Assembly (NCBI GenBank): GCA_933822405.4
Contig: CAKOGP040002302.1
Location: 1-64,000 of the forward strand
Length of the DNA: 64,000 bases
Reading direction: 5' to 3'
Source: Cylindrotheca closterium
Lineage: Eukaryota; Bacillariophyta; Bacillariophyceae; Bacillariales; Bacillariaceae
Every line of letters starts with the position of its first letter. The stretch's first letter is position 1. Under the pieces are notes generated by a model. That model saw nothing but the letters and a program-made list of their open reading frames with translations. It was not told where the DNA came from and did not search any database. Positions 63,801-64,000 of this stretch are shown here, one piece after another. The translations under genes and the position numbers were made by a program.

Positions 63801-64000
63801 CAATTCCAAATACTTCTTGCACTTCCTTGACGTATCCGGCTGTGGTCAACGGGTCGTCTAATCCGTGGTCCAAGATTGCTTGGGCAATGGCAGGTGGAGT
63901 CACAACTTCTGAAACCGAATCCAACTTTGATTTTCCAATCGCACCAGCAACACCAGTGACAAGTGCTCCAGCTGCATGAGCTGCCAATCGTCGGCTAGGA
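60827..64000 (-). CDS. TIC110: Tic110, plastid inner-envelope import protein (5'-truncated by window edge)
   Basis: Exons within the window: 64000-63172 (open at the edge), 63099-61930 and 61846-60827, joined in phase 0 (donors GTAAGT, GTAAGT; acceptors TATAG, CTCAG), about 1005 residues. The first visible stretch (AAHAAGALVTGVAGAIGKS) is a Gly/Ala-rich membrane helix, matching the N-terminal anchor of Tic110. The rest is a long array of helical bundles with repeated acidic motifs (TPPAIAQAILDHGLDD, VFGIVDDEEFECMCSDVYSKYF, LGLTPKDAAYEIAAEATPLYQVTALEAI, MGMDLAEDVGISKPRLIRMFESEI), ending AALGLDQ. Tic110 is the stromal scaffold at the inner-envelope translocon that recruits chaperones for import of precursors. 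In complex plastids it acts in the innermost membrane. The 5' end with targeting sequence lies beyond 64000. Confidence 0.9.

Overview
The window is nuclear DNA of a photosynthetic eukaryote with a complex, secondary red-type plastid, most likely a diatom. Genes are on both strands, are spaced by a few hundred bases, and carry zero to three short GT-AG introns of about 50-150 bases. Many products start with a signal peptide followed by an ASAFAP-like site (SAFVP, DAFSP, SAFQS, GAFFLP, NAFTS), the bipartite plastid targeting signal of diatoms and related algae. There is no operon structure and no prokaryotic ribosome binding site.

Layout. 1-1298: GC-rich, unassigned. 1.3-6.2 kb: a two-exon TAZ zinc-finger nuclear protein. 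6.9-9.5 kb: divergent DUF4336 and GNAT acetyltransferase genes. 9.6-12.3 kb: a four-exon cation/H+ antiporter. 12.8-15.4 kb: a plastid PPR protein. 17.2-18.6 kb: a plastid sigma factor. 19-20.8 kb: a Deg-type protease. 20.9-22.4 kb: plastid acetylornithine aminotransferase. 22.8-25.4 kb: two membrane proteins (COPI-associated and VTT/DedA). 25.7-28.8 kb: a Cas1p-type acyltransferase with a PC-esterase domain. 29-36 kb: an LRR protein, a BRE1-like RING ligase and a rubredoxin-domain plastid protein. 36.6-38.3 kb: an inverted repeat with twin tRNA-Leu(CAA) genes. 38.5-43.1 kb: plastid long-form HPF, a DUF616-type glycosyltransferase and a PH-like protein. 44.4-47 kb: small uncertain genes and a ubiquitin-like membrane protein. 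47.2-56.6 kb: Hsp110, a PDZ-ferredoxin fusion, a one-TM protein, PSTK, HisA, a plastid protein and a 2OG oxygenase. 56.7-58.7 kb: a ubiquitin-like/BTB protein. 59.3-60.7 kb: an RNA-gene region. 60.8-64.0 kb: Tic110, running off the right edge.

The most unusual feature is a pair of circularly permuted tRNA-Arg(ACG) genes at 59352-59428 and 60591-60667 (minus strand). In each, the 3' half of the tRNA lies upstream of the 5' half, separated by 6 bases. The outer ends can fold into a bulge-helix-bulge-like motif at the anticodon loop, and a TTTT Pol III terminator follows. Rejoining the halves gives a complete cloverleaf. Such genes are known from Cyanidioschyzon, some prasinophyte green algae, a nucleomorph and a few archaea; I know of no description in a diatom.

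Two other non-genic patterns stand out: a 99-bp tandem repeat next to the permuted tRNAs, and a family of short palindromic words (TACCGGTA, CCAGGTACCTGG, GTACAGTAC) scattered through most intergenic gaps and seldom met in the coding stretches I read closely.

Several products serve plastid gene expression and biogenesis (sigma factor, PPR, HPF, Tic110), but their proximity need not be functional in this kind of genome.
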